Assembly (NCBI GenBank): GCA_029990175.1
Contig: JARKIP010000065.1
Location: 8,622,501-8,686,500, forward strand
Length of the DNA: 64,000 nucleotides
Source: Petunia secreta
Taxonomy: Eukaryota > Streptophyta > Magnoliopsida > Solanales > Solanaceae
Direction: 5' to 3'
Shown here: positions 55,511 to 64,000 of the stretch, one piece after another
Position numbering within the stretch: position 1 is the first letter of the stretch
Layout: each line of letters begins with the position of its first letter
Program-made: the position numbers and the translations under genes
The notes under the pieces: generated by a model
What the model saw: the letters and a program-made list of their open reading frames with translations, nothing else
Databases searched by the model: none
Told to the model about the DNA's origin: nothing

Positions 55511-57750
55511 ATGTCTCAAACACAATCTTCGTCCACTTCACCCACAAAAACTCTCAAGAAATCAACTGTAAAACCACCTCCATCCACCCTCGCGAAAAAA
55601 ATTGTGAAGGCCAGGATAAAGTTTCTCAAAAAGGGAGAAAAGAAACTGGTCAAGAAGATGCTGTCAAGATCTTTGTCTACTACGCCTACTGAACAAGTCT
55701 CATCTGAACCATCTACTGAGGTAATTCCTGACACTACCCCAACTACTCCTGTTGATTTAGAAGGAATAAAAAGCCCTGGTAGAGTGGATACTGAAATCCT
55801 AGTAATAGGACTAGATGAAATTGTGGGAGTGGTAGAGTCTGGTGACAAAGCTGGTAGAGGGAATGTAGTTGAAGCAAAGCAAAAAGATGTTCAGGAAGAA
55901 CCTAGGGTAAATTTGCGTGTGCCTATAGTAGAAGAGACTGAGTTAGATGTTGATGTAGCAGGAAGAGTGATAGAACAACTAAGGGAGGATGATCTTGTTG
56001 AGACTCTTCAGGAACGTGTTAATGAACCAAGTTCTAGTGCTGTGGTTGCTGAGGAAAGTCAAGGGGTGTCTGTCCATGAAGGCCCAGTAGTTGGGGGACC
56101 TAGACCTGCTGAGGCTTCCCACGATTTGAGTCAAGACCCTGCTTCTTGCCCAGATCCCACAGAGGCTGATGATGCAGGACTCAATTGGATAGATTCAGAA
56201 GAAGAAAAGGATGAGGAGGTTGGAGTAGAAAAAGTAGAGAGTGAGAAGGTTACTAAGCAAGCAGAAGAAACAAAGAGGAAGAGATTGAAAAGGAAGTTTG
56301 GTGAGGAAGATGAGAGGCTGGTGTGTGAGGAAGAGGAAGAAGAGGTAGTGTTTGTGAGGGAAAATAGAGTAGAGCCTGATAAGAGGAGGAGACTGGTGAA
56401 AGGGGGAATGCCAGTGTCAAAAAGCAAGCCCGTTGATGAATCAAGTGAAGAAAGTGGTGAAAGGACTGTTGCTGAGCCAGTGGCCAGGAGAGTTGGAACT
56501 AGATCTGCTTTGAAGCAACAGTTGGAGTCTGTTGGGAAGCTGGAAAGAACAATTACCAATGTGAGAGACAGAGAAGCAAAGAAAATAGATGAAGGGAAGA
56601 AAGTTGTTGAGGCAGAGGAAGAGAGTGACGAGGCTGGTAGTTATGTGGAGCCAAGTGACTCTAATGCTGACAGTGAAGCAGAGAATAGGAAAAGAAGAAG
56701 AGGTTCTGAAGAAGAGGTTGATCGAGTGGCCTTCTGTGCAAAGCATCAGGTGCTGCCTGGTAGTATCTTGCATGATGAGAAGGAACATCACATGAAACCA
56801 TTGCTGAGAGTGATTGGTGACCAAGGATGGCTTGGTTTGTTTGGAAACAAGGATAGAATGTTATTTTCTAATGAGGTCAGGGAGTTTTACACAAACTGCA
56901 GAGTCATAGCCAGGAGAGTGTTCACCACTGTGAAGGGAGTTGAGATAGAATTTGGGAGAAATGAGCTTGGGGTGATCCTTGACATACCTGCTGAAGGTTA
57001 TGGCAGGTATATAAAACTAAAGTGGCCCAAGAGGACAGATGGAATAACCCCTCTGAGTGTGGTCAAGAAATTCTCAAGGAAACCCAAGCTAAGGAAGGAA
57101 AGGAAGGTAGACAAGAAGGAGATGGAGCCTGCACACCAGCTGCTGTTTGAGTTTGTGCACAGGTTTCTTCTGCCAAGAGGAGAAAGGAATAGTGAAGCTA
57201 GTACTCTAGACCTAACTTACATGGACTTGCTGGATAGGGGGTAAGAATTAACTTACCTGGGCTAATCCTCAGGCACATTAAGAGGATTGCAGATACTGAT
57301 CAAAAGCCACACTCTTTAGTGTATTCCTATGTCCTCCAGCAGGTTCTAGAGTATTTTGGGGTTCCACTAGAAGCAGGGAAGAAGCCAACCATTCATCAGA
57401 TGTTTGGGTAAAATGTGCTTAAAAGCTGTGACTTCTTCAAGGAGAGGAGAGCTTCCAAGAAGCCCATGCAGGTCAAGCAAGAGCTAGCTGAGGAGAGTGA
57501 GGATTATGGACCTGACGAGGCCATATATGCTGTGAAGGAGCTGGAGAATCATGTTCTTGAAGTGAATACTGAAAATGCAGAGCTTCACAGACAGCTGAAG
57601 TTGAAGGATCAAGAAATTGATCGTTTGAAGATAGAATGCCACAAGTATGAGGCCGAGCTGGTGATGGAAAGGGCAAAAAATACAAAGCACCTTGATGCAA
57701 TCGAAAAATACGCGGAAGCTAAACACGATACAAATATGCGGAAGCGATAA
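55511..57750 (+). pseudogene. Extra ORF in env position of the copia element
   Basis: A 577-codon frame begins at ATG 55511 and is intact until 57244. The first ~400 residues are charged, low-complexity and Glu/Lys/Ser-rich (several acidic runs such as CEEEEEEVVF). Residues about 415-560 form a globular region matching what I know as the putative plant transposon-protein domain found in such ORFs (LPGSILHDEKEHHMKPLLRV, EFYTNCRVIARRVF, NELGVILDIPAEGYG). A frameshift at a G run near 57240 and a stop near 57409 separate it from a coiled-coil part (57415-57692; ELENHVLEVNTENAELHRQL). A minus-strand element is inserted at 57692/57693; the frame re-emerges after it and stops at 63603-63605. Role unknown; no clear signal peptide or membrane segment seen, so an envelope function is not supported. 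Confidence 0.7.
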
Positions 57751-58526
57751 AAGCAAGATACGAGATATCTAGGATATCGAGAAATTAGAGACTAGGAAGG
57801 CAAGAAATAGAAGAAAGAATCGAATTCAATTCACTAACGTTAATTGAATTCAAAAGGGAGAAGGGAAACTCGAACCTTACAATGGAATCAAACTAGGTGT
57901 CGATCTCCATAGGTTCCAAGTCGAGACATACACGAGCCTCGGGCTCAAACAAGAAGGGCTCGGCCTCTTCAATGTTCTCTCTCAATTTTATCTTCTAAAC
58001 AATGGCTAACTAATGAAATGAAGAGCAAATGTGCTATATATACATTTTCACTAAAAATGGACAAAAATGGCCCTGCAGCTGATTCTGGTTCGCTGAGCAA
58101 ACTCTCTTCATCGCGATCGCGCCAGGGAGGCTCGCGATCGCGCAGGCAACAACGCGAGGCATCGCGATCGCGCAGATGGCTCGCGATCGCGCAGGTCTCC
58201 ATTATCTTCTCGTTCTTCAGCATCCTCAGCTTCGCCTTCGCGCTCAAGGTCACGCTGTCGCGCAGGCCAACTCAATACTCTTCGCGATCGCGTGAGAAGT
58301 GGTCGCGATCGCGAAGAACAAAAGTTCTTCCTTAGGCAGTGAGCTCCCAGTGTGCTCCCCTGTTTTGCCCTGTTTTGGGCTGCCTGTTTTCCTGCCCTGT
58401 TTCCTCCGTCCTCGGCGCTCCAATGCATGATCTTCCAAGACGTTCCCGGAGGCCTTGACTCGTATCCGTTGTGCACTCGAGCTTGGCTTTTGATGGTTGT
58501 CGTTTAGGCCATTTTATATTGCATCA
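57693..58526 (-). repeat. 3' LTR of the young LTR element
   Basis: Begins TGATGCAATCG and ends ATTGCATCA on the plus strand. It contains a TATATATA box at 58035-58042 and six complete CGCGATCGCG palindromes (58112-58313). Confidence 0.93.
58112..58313. repeat. CGCGATCGCG palindrome array in the LTR
   Basis: Six perfect 10-bp palindromes, most as TCGCGATCGCGCAG; partial copies (TGTCGCGCAGG, CTTCGCCTTCGCGC) are also present. The same array recurs in the other LTR at 63149-63350. Confidence 0.9.
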
Positions 58527-58539
58527 TCCTCCCCTTCTT
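58527..58539 (-). other. Polypurine tract of the young LTR element
   Basis: On the minus strand AAGAAGGGGAGGA, the same as in the gypsy element at 12889-12901; the preceding bases (TTTCGAGGACGAAATCC / ATTTCGAGGACAAAATC) are also similar. Confidence 0.85.
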
Positions 58540-58611
58540 GAAAGGATTTCGTCCTCGAAATCGAACCATCAAAACCTACAATCAAAGCAAGCACAACCAA
58601 AATTTCCTACT

Positions 58612-61600
58612 TCACAAGTAGGTTAGCTTAACAAGAAAGAGTGCAAGGTGTGTGGAAAACACGCTCTTGTGATAGAGCCAAGCATCAATACCTATGAAAA
58701 AGCTTATGTCCCCAAAAGAGACAACATGGTCTTGGCTCGACAAGAACAAGCACTCATTTTCAAAACAAGCAAAGAGATCAAAGTCATGCAAGATGTAGCA
58801 ATCAAATGTCCTATGACCCCTAAGCTTACTAGCAACACACCAAGCCTTCAAATCAAGTTTATCACAATGTGACACATTGGCTTTGGTATGTCCATCACTC
58901 AAGGTGTGCTCAACATATGGGATGGAGTAAGTAAAATAGTTCAATTTACAACTAACATCAACTACTCCACTCCCCTTCTTAAGAGCATTCTTACACACAC
59001 CGAGAGATACCTCCTCACCTCCCAAATCAACTCCAAGACAATCCCCCTCACTAGGCAAACTCCAAAGGAAAGTCTCCAAAATAGGTTCTTCATCATTATA
59101 GTCCACACAATGAAGGCTAGGACCACTAGAAGAAAGGTCAACACGACCAATATCAAGGCTACTCTCCTCACTTGGAGTTCCAAACGTCGGATCATCCATA
59201 GAGCCTAACTTTACAAACCATGGAGGTTCGACTCTACTATCGACTCTACTCCGATACAATTCACCACCACAAATGAGATTGCCTTCAAACAATAGAAATG
59301 TAAAGGCATGCACCTCAAATTCATGGTTACGCAAAAGCATAGAATCAAGACTAGGTCCTTCACTCTCACTCAAGGAGTCATCGAAAATAAATCGATCCAT
59401 CTCACACTCTAGAGACTCCTCAAGGGCACATCCACCCTCACTACGACACAAGGGACCACCACTATCAATTAAGCAATCAAAGGGAAGAATAAGATTATCA
59501 TGAAATTCATCTTCACCTTTATCAAATATGGGTGGGGTGTCATAACAAGGTTCACAAACAAGGTCAACTACGACTTCTTCACTAAAGAGAGGTTCAATGA
59601 AAATCGAGCTCACATCATGATGTGGCTTTTCAACCCTCTCAACTAGTGGTTCAATTTCACACACAAGTTGACCCGAAGGCTCTACACTAGTTGCAAACAC
59701 ATTATACTCATGCAAATCATCAACTAGCATAGAGTTGTTACAAACAAGATCATAAGACAAGGAAGTAATAGGCTCATGGGAAGAAGAACTAACACTTACA
59801 CTTGAGTCGCATCCGGGCTCACTCAACGTACTTGAAGCGTCATGGCTAGCTTCTCCTCCTCGTAGATCACATTTGGCATCTCCTTCACCTTGTCTTTCCA
59901 TCACGGAACATGGTTGAGGCTCCATCGGTTTGCCTCCAAGAATACCTACACAAGTGCTCACACAAGTAGAAGAAAAAGATAAAGGGTTAAGGTTAGAATA
60001 AGGGGTGTCCTCACTCTTTTTTCCCTCTTTCTTTTCCCTCATTTTTCTTTCAAGGCTAGGTGTAGATTCGGGTGGTGACATCCCGCTCACATCACTCAAC
60101 ACATCCTCTCCTTTTTCCACTCGAGGAATGTCACCGGTCACTCCCTTACTCCTCTCAATCTTTTGTCTCTCAAATTCGGGTGAATTGGGACGAGGCCCAA
60201 GAATGCCCATAGCCGGAGTAGGTGGACTTTTCACGTCAACCCGGAATCTAGGACTAGGAGACTCATCACTTGACGTCTCCTTCTTCTTCGTTGGTGAACC
60301 ACTTGGAATTGGAACTTGTGGTTTCGGGTTCACCTTGTTGATGTCTATCAACCCTTTTCTAGCACATGTCCCACCATTGCTTGTGTTTGTAGGACTTCTT
60401 GTTGGCACATTGTCAACCATGAAATGAAGTTCTTGCTCCTTGCTCCTTTGCCTAGCCAAAGAAGGCGCACTAGTAGGCACTTGGCTCTTCGCCCGGTAAG
60501 GCACAAAGTCATAAACTCTTTGCCCTACGCCCACAAGGTATGCACCCTTCACCGCACTATATTGCACCCTCTTCCCCTCCAACCACCGGTCACCTATCCA
60601 CACATCAATATGACGCATGGGATACACATCACACCACACATAGCATTTATAGTTCCTATGAGATATGAGTACTCGAGCCTCCTTAGAAACCCACACTCCA
60701 TCATACTCATAAGGATGCTCTAGCTTATGGCATGGTATCCTAAGCCTATCAACCAAAGAGGTGCTAATACAATTGGCATCGGTACCACCAATTTTGAGCA
60801 AGTATCCTCCAATACCATCTACCTCAACAACGAACCTACACCTACCCAAGTCTTGCACATTGGCACCCAAATGAGAATTTGGACGCCCACAAGTGTCAAC
60901 ACCAACAACTTGGGTCTTCCTTATCCCTCCACTAGTGGCATCACCACTAGAACAACCTCCACTTCCCGTCACTTTCCCAACATTAGCAATGTTGTTGGAA
61001 GTCAAGGAAGGAACCTTGCCATGGAACCCATATGTGCCTCTCGCCTTGGTCCCACAGCCCATAGTACTACTCCTACTACAACCATCCACGCCCCTCACGG
61101 CATACATCCCCTTTGTAGCAAAAGCAACACCATTTCTCAAACCATCCTCCACATGGGCATTAGAAGCACTAGGTCGCTTAGCGTACCTAGAAGGTGCAAG
61201 CTTCTTCTTCCCCATGGAACAACCACCACCACCTCCCATACTAATGGAAGGTCCTCCACTACTCCCTTGTACTCCATTAGCAACACCAATAGAAGATGCA
61301 TAAGAACAATTCATATACTCAACATCATCATCATCCCTATCTATGTCACTATCATGCTCTAATTCATCACAAGAAGAGTAAGTAGGATCAATGTACCTTG
61401 AAGCGTCACCATCTTCGATTTCTTGACTAGAAGCATAGGCACCATCACATTCATCATCACAAGCTTCATAGTCTTCTTCAACCTCACGATCATCATAGTG
61501 AACCGCTTCATCATCATAGGAGCCATAGTCCCCCGAGTCATCATAGCAAGACCCATCATCACCATCGTAGGAACCATAGTCTCCCTCGTCTCCACATGAG

Positions 61601-61629
61601 CCATAATCTCCACATTCATTATCCGACAT
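58612..61629 (-). CDS. 1005-aa ORF of the non-autonomous LTR element, with protease-like domain
   Basis: Minus strand, ATG 61629, uninterrupted. Residues 1-100 are extremely acidic, Gly/Ser/Tyr-rich with GDYGSYDD-like repeats. After a Gly/Ser-rich spacer, residues about 262-380 align with the aspartic-protease region of the gypsy element at 9.6-9.95 kb: CRFVVEVDGIGG against CRVKGVVCSMII, SLVDRLRIPCHKLEHPYEYD against SLIAQLKLPTVKHPKPYRLQ, WIGDRWLEGKRVQYSAV against LFGRPWQYDRQAVHDG. The catalytic Asp of the D-S/T-G triad is replaced (IGGTDANCIS). Residues 400-1005 are long, acidic and Ser/Pro/Val-rich, and end in a Phe/Cys-rich region; I recognise nothing there. No zinc knuckle or capsid domain was seen. 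It may be a gag/protease-derived protein; function unknown. Confidence 0.75.
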   Translation of the reverse strand: MSDNECGDYGSCGDEGDYGSYDGDDGSCYDDSGDYGSYDDEAVHYDDREVEEDYEACDDECDGAYASSQEIEDGDASRYIDPTYSSCDELEHDSDIDRDDDDVEYMNCSYASSIGVANGVQGSSGGPSISMGGGGGCSMGKKKLAPSRYAKRPSASNAHVEDGLRNGVAFATKGMYAVRGVDGCSRSSTMGCGTKARGTYGFHGKVPSLTSNNIANVGKVTGSGGCSSGDATSGGIRKTQVVGVDTCGRPNSHLGANVQDLGRCRFVVEVDGIGGYLLKIGGTDANCISTSLVDRLRIPCHKLEHPYEYDGVWVSKEARVLISHRNYKCYVWCDVYPMRHIDVWIGDRWLEGKRVQYSAVKGAYLVGVGQRVYDFVPYRAKSQVPTSAPSLARQRSKEQELHFMVDNVPTRSPTNTSNGGTCARKGLIDINKVNPKPQVPIPSGSPTKKKETSSDESPSPRFRVDVKSPPTPAMGILGPRPNSPEFERQKIERSKGVTGDIPRVEKGEDVLSDVSGMSPPESTPSLERKMREKKEGKKSEDTPYSNLNPLSFSSTCVSTCVGILGGKPMEPQPCSVMERQGEGDAKCDLRGGEASHDASSTLSEPGCDSSVSVSSSSHEPITSLSYDLVCNNSMLVDDLHEYNVFATSVEPSGQLVCEIEPLVERVEKPHHDVSSIFIEPLFSEEVVVDLVCEPCYDTPPIFDKGEDEFHDNLILPFDCLIDSGGPLCRSEGGCALEESLECEMDRFIFDDSLSESEGPSLDSMLLRNHEFEVHAFTFLLFEGNLICGGELYRSRVDSRVEPPWFVKLGSMDDPTFGTPSEESSLDIGRVDLSSSGPSLHCVDYNDEEPILETFLWSLPSEGDCLGVDLGGEEVSLGVCKNALKKGSGVVDVSCKLNYFTYSIPYVEHTLSDGHTKANVSHCDKLDLKAWCVASKLRGHRTFDCYILHDFDLFACFENECLFLSSQDHVVSFGDISFFIGIDAWLYHKSVFSTHLALFLVKLTYL

Positions 61630-62729
61630 AGTTGCAACACCAAAAGAACAAACCTCCCAAAAGTCACTCCCTCACGTGTATCACTCAATATATGTACACT
61701 CGAGAGCGAGGCCTTATCAACTTGGGAACCAAGGTAATCACAACTAGCATGTCCAAATTAAAGTTCGGAGTGGAATTAATGAGACTCGATGTACGGACGG
61801 CTATCTAAAGTGCGCACTTGAGGCCAAAAGGAGTTCTACGACTCTTCTTTGAATTCTAATCTCCTCTATGCACGAATACCTAATACGCTAAAGGATTAGT
61901 GTCTTTTAAGTAGGCCAATTACCTTCAAAACACTAACCAAGAGGTTTGGTAGAAAACGGGACACAAAAGATTTGACTCGAATCGGCACCAAATGGATTTG
62001 GAATCGGATGAAATTTTGTTTGTGATCTACAAACTCATCATACTTAATGGTCCAATTGGAGTCATGATGTTTGGAAACTGTTCGGAAGCCGTTGTGAACG
62101 TTCTGTCCCAAAACTGGAATTCTGAAATTTTTTTGTTCTTCGCTATCGCGACCAGACGCGCGCGATCGCGAAGGGTTAATTTTTCAAAAAATAATTTTGT
62201 TCTTCGCTATCGCGAAATTGCTCTTCGCGATCGCGAAGGGTTAATCCCTGCACTTTCACAGCAGCTCAAAAACGGGTTTTTGGGCGATTTTGGCCAAATT
62301 TTTGGCTCGATTCCAACCCGAAACACAAAACCAACGATACCCAAAGGTGTATACAACTATAACAACCAATCCCCAATAGTTTTCAACTCCAAACAAACAA
62401 CAACAAGCTTCGATTCAAGATTGAAGCGTTTTCAAGAAATTTTCAAACTTTTGGATTTTGATTTTGGAAATTTTGATTCGTAACACCAAAACACGAGATA
62501 TAGGTATCAAAACGACGGGAATACAACAAGGAACAAACCCCACTACTTTTTAACACTCGGGGATTCGTATCCAACCCGCTCCACCAATTTTTTTCAACTT
62601 TTCTAGTTTTTTTTTTTCAATTTTTTTGTTTTTCTTCACTTTTCAAGAACAAACAACACAATCACAACAACGACAAGAACAAGACCGAGGATTCGTAAGA
62701 ACGAAGCCTAGCCGTGCTCTGATACCAAC
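61630..62729 (-). other. Leader and priming site of the young LTR element
   Basis: On the minus strand the PBS TGGTATCAGAGC (62716-62727) follows the LTR by two bases. The leader carries CGCGATCGCG twice (near 62161-62170 and 62226-62235) and two near-palindromes CGCTATCGCGA (62144, 62204). No ORF of the element other than 58612-61629; ORF 61992-62483 on the plus strand is unsupported. Confidence 0.7.
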
Positions 62730-63563
62730 TGATGCAATCGAAAAATACGCGGAAGCTAAACACGATACAAATATGCGGAAGCGATAAAAGCAAGATACGA
62801 GATATCTAGGATATCGAGAAATTAGAGACTAGGAAGGCAAGAAATAGAAGAAAGAATCGAATTCAATTCACTAACGTTAATTGAATTCAAAAGGGAGAAG
62901 GGAAACTCGAACCTTACAATGGAATCAAACTAGGTGTCGATCTCCATAGGTTCCAAGTCGAGACATACACGAGCCTCGGGCTCAAACAAGAAGGGCTCGG
63001 CCTCTTCAATGTTCTCTCTCAATTTTATCTTCTAAACAATGGCTAACTAATGAAATGAAGAGCAAATGTGCTATATATACATTTTCACTAAAAATGGACA
63101 AAAATGGCCCTGCAGCTGATTCTGGTTCGCTGAGCAAACTCTCTTCATCGCGATCGCGCCAGGGAGGCTCGCGATCGCGCAGGCAACAACGCGAGGCATC
63201 GCGATCGCGCAGATGGCTCGCGATCGCGCAGGTCTCCATTATCTTCTCGTTCTTCAGCATCCTCAGCTTCGCCTTCGCGCTCAAGGTCACGCTGTCGCGC
63301 AGGCCAACTCAATACTCTTCGCGATCGCGTGAGAAGTGGTCGCGATCGCGAAGAACAAAAGTTCTTCCTTAGGCAGTGAGCTCCCAGTGTGCTCCCCTGT
63401 TTTGCCCTGTTTTGGGCTGCCTGTTTTCCTGCCCTGTTTCCTCCGTCCTCGGCGCTCCAATGCATGATCTTCCAAGACGTTCCCGGAGGCCTTGACTCGT
63501 ATCCGTTGTGCACTCGAGCTTGGCTTTTGATGGTTGTCGTTTAGGCCATTTTATATTGCATCA
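62730..63563 (-). repeat. 5' LTR of the young LTR element
   Basis: 834 bp, apparently identical to 57693-58526. TATATATA at 63072-63079 is the likely promoter (minus strand); the palindrome array lies at 63149-63350, upstream of the TATA on the transcribed strand. Confidence 0.93.
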
Positions 63564-63605
63564 CACCTTGAGGCACTTGTCAAACACTTCAACCTTCAGC
63601 CCTGA

Positions 63606-63939
63606 GTCCTCCTGTCCTATCCTCCTGTCCTTTCTCCTAAATGTTGTTAATTCCTTCCGTTCTCCCTTGCTCATGTGATGTTGTTTCAAACAATTTATTT
63701 TTCAGTTGTGTACTACTGGATAGGGTTGTGCTGCTGTCACACCCTGGATAATGGTTTTAATTTGCTCATGTTTATGGTTGTTTGCTCTACAATATTTGAT
63801 TCTTGCTAGGCCCTTAGCCTTATTTTTTGTGTTTAAAATTTTGCTGACTTATTGCCTTGTGCTCTAGACTGGTTAGTACTAACTGGTTCATGCAGGTATT
63901 TGAATCTTTTCGATGATTTCAAAAGGGGGAAGAAGGAAA
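63606..63939 (+). other. 3' non-coding part of the copia element with purine tract
   Basis: Follows the stop of the extra ORF. At about 63919-63939 AAAAGGGGGAAGAAGGAAA resembles a polypurine tract. Confidence 0.45.
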
Positions 63940-64000
63940 TGTTGGGGTGTTTGTGACCTAATTCATCTGTTTCAAATTTCGTGAACTTGTTACCTTTTGT
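63940..64000 (+). repeat. Possible start of the copia 3' LTR
   Basis: Begins TGTTGGGGTG right after the purine tract and runs off the window. It does not visibly match the first 60 bp of the assumed 5' LTR, so the call is weak. Confidence 0.3.

Larger units (their letters stand above)
57693..63563 (-). mobile_element. Young non-autonomous LTR retrotransposon, minus strand
   Basis: Two 834-bp LTRs (57693-58526, 62730-63563) look identical: every ORF within them has the same sequence at a constant offset of 5037. Termini TGATGCAAT and ATTGCATCA are inverted, the target duplication is CACCT (57688-57692, 63564-63568), the PBS for initiator tRNA-Met lies at 62716-62727 (minus strand), and the polypurine tract at 58527-58539 abuts the other LTR. 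The only ORF is the 1005-codon frame at 58612-61629. No RT, RNase H or integrase is present. It must be moved by proteins of another element. The insertion is recent. Confidence 0.93.
43757..64000 (+). mobile_element. SIRE-type Ty1/copia retrotransposon with two nested insertions
   Basis: An initiator-tRNA-Met PBS at 44662 follows an LTR-like segment; gag, protease, integrase, RT and RNase H come in copia order, and an additional ORF sits downstream of pol, as in the SIRE/Maximus lineage. The element is interrupted by a CACTA transposon (50516-55154) and by a minus-strand LTR element (57693-63563). All coding regions carry frameshifts and stops, so it is old and inactive. The left limit (TGTTGAGC at 43757) is a best guess; a purine-rich tract at about 63919-63939 precedes a possible 3' LTR start, whose first 61 bp do not obviously match the left LTR. 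Confidence 0.82.

Noticed and set aside
55511..57750. True envelope gene of a plant retrovirus
   Set aside because: Position fits, but no signal peptide or membrane-spanning segment could be seen; the protein is mostly charged, with a plant transposon-protein type domain and a coiled coil.
57969..58476. Several ORFs within the LTR (and identical ones at 63006-63513)
   Set aside because: They are LTR sequence read in different frames, rich in Arg/Asp/Ser because of the CGCGATCGCG repeat; no protein features.
60005..61362. Plus-strand ORFs of 106-211 codons opposite the 1005-aa ORF
   Set aside because: They are antisense shadows of the longer clean minus-strand frame, with low-complexity Thr/Pro/Ser composition.

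Overview
This is a plant nuclear window: AT-rich, intron-containing small genes, plant-type LTR retrotransposons primed by initiator tRNA-Met, Stowaway MITEs, a CACTA transposon and an FRS (FAR1-related) gene. The exact sequence style of the Stowaway copy and of the CACTA sub-terminal TGGCGAC repeats is what I associate with asterids, probably Solanaceae. That placement is inference and cannot be proved from the window alone. There are no bacterial features.

Layout. 1-2.5 kb: a partial retrotransposon LTR with two kinds of internal tandem repeat. 2.8-35.6 kb: the most distinctive part, a cluster of seven small B3-domain loci (2.8, 4.2, 16.7, 18.7, 20.2, 21.9 and 35.5 kb) interleaved with six short coiled-coil loci (5.8, 14.6, 23.0, 29.1, 33.2 and 34.1 kb). 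Three B3 loci carry a coiled-coil last exon; three others end in an acidic tail with a shared C-terminal motif. Many copies keep correct splice sites and reading frame but carry one in-frame stop, and the 5.8 kb gene is split by a Ty3/gypsy element (6063-13742, 5-bp target duplication CTATC). The cluster is filled with SINEs, MITEs, a dispersed repeat family (here called R) and a 1.45-kb satellite-like array of ~160-bp monomers.

37.3-39.7 kb holds an FRS pseudogene on the minus strand. 41.0-42.2 kb is a long-TIR non-autonomous DNA element, followed by an 11-bp-type minisatellite.

43.8 kb to the window end is one old SIRE-type Ty1/copia element with a broken gag-pol and an extra env-position ORF. 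Into it two other elements have jumped: a CACTA element (50516-55154, target duplication TTC) and, on the minus strand, a very young non-autonomous LTR element (57693-63563, target duplication CACCT) with two 834-bp LTRs that look identical. The young element carries a single intact 1005-codon ORF containing a protease-like domain without the catalytic aspartate and no RT or integrase. Its LTRs and leader are studded with the palindrome CGCGATCGCG. The gypsy element at 6-13.7 kb shows the same design with a different GC-rich motif, and shares its polypurine tract and terminal style, so it or a relative may be the helper.

Four protein-coding genes look intact enough to be functional host candidates: the coiled-coil genes at 22.7-23.05, 29.1 and 33.2 kb, and possibly the B3 gene at 35.1-35.5 kb. 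Everything was read by eye; no alignment or search was run.
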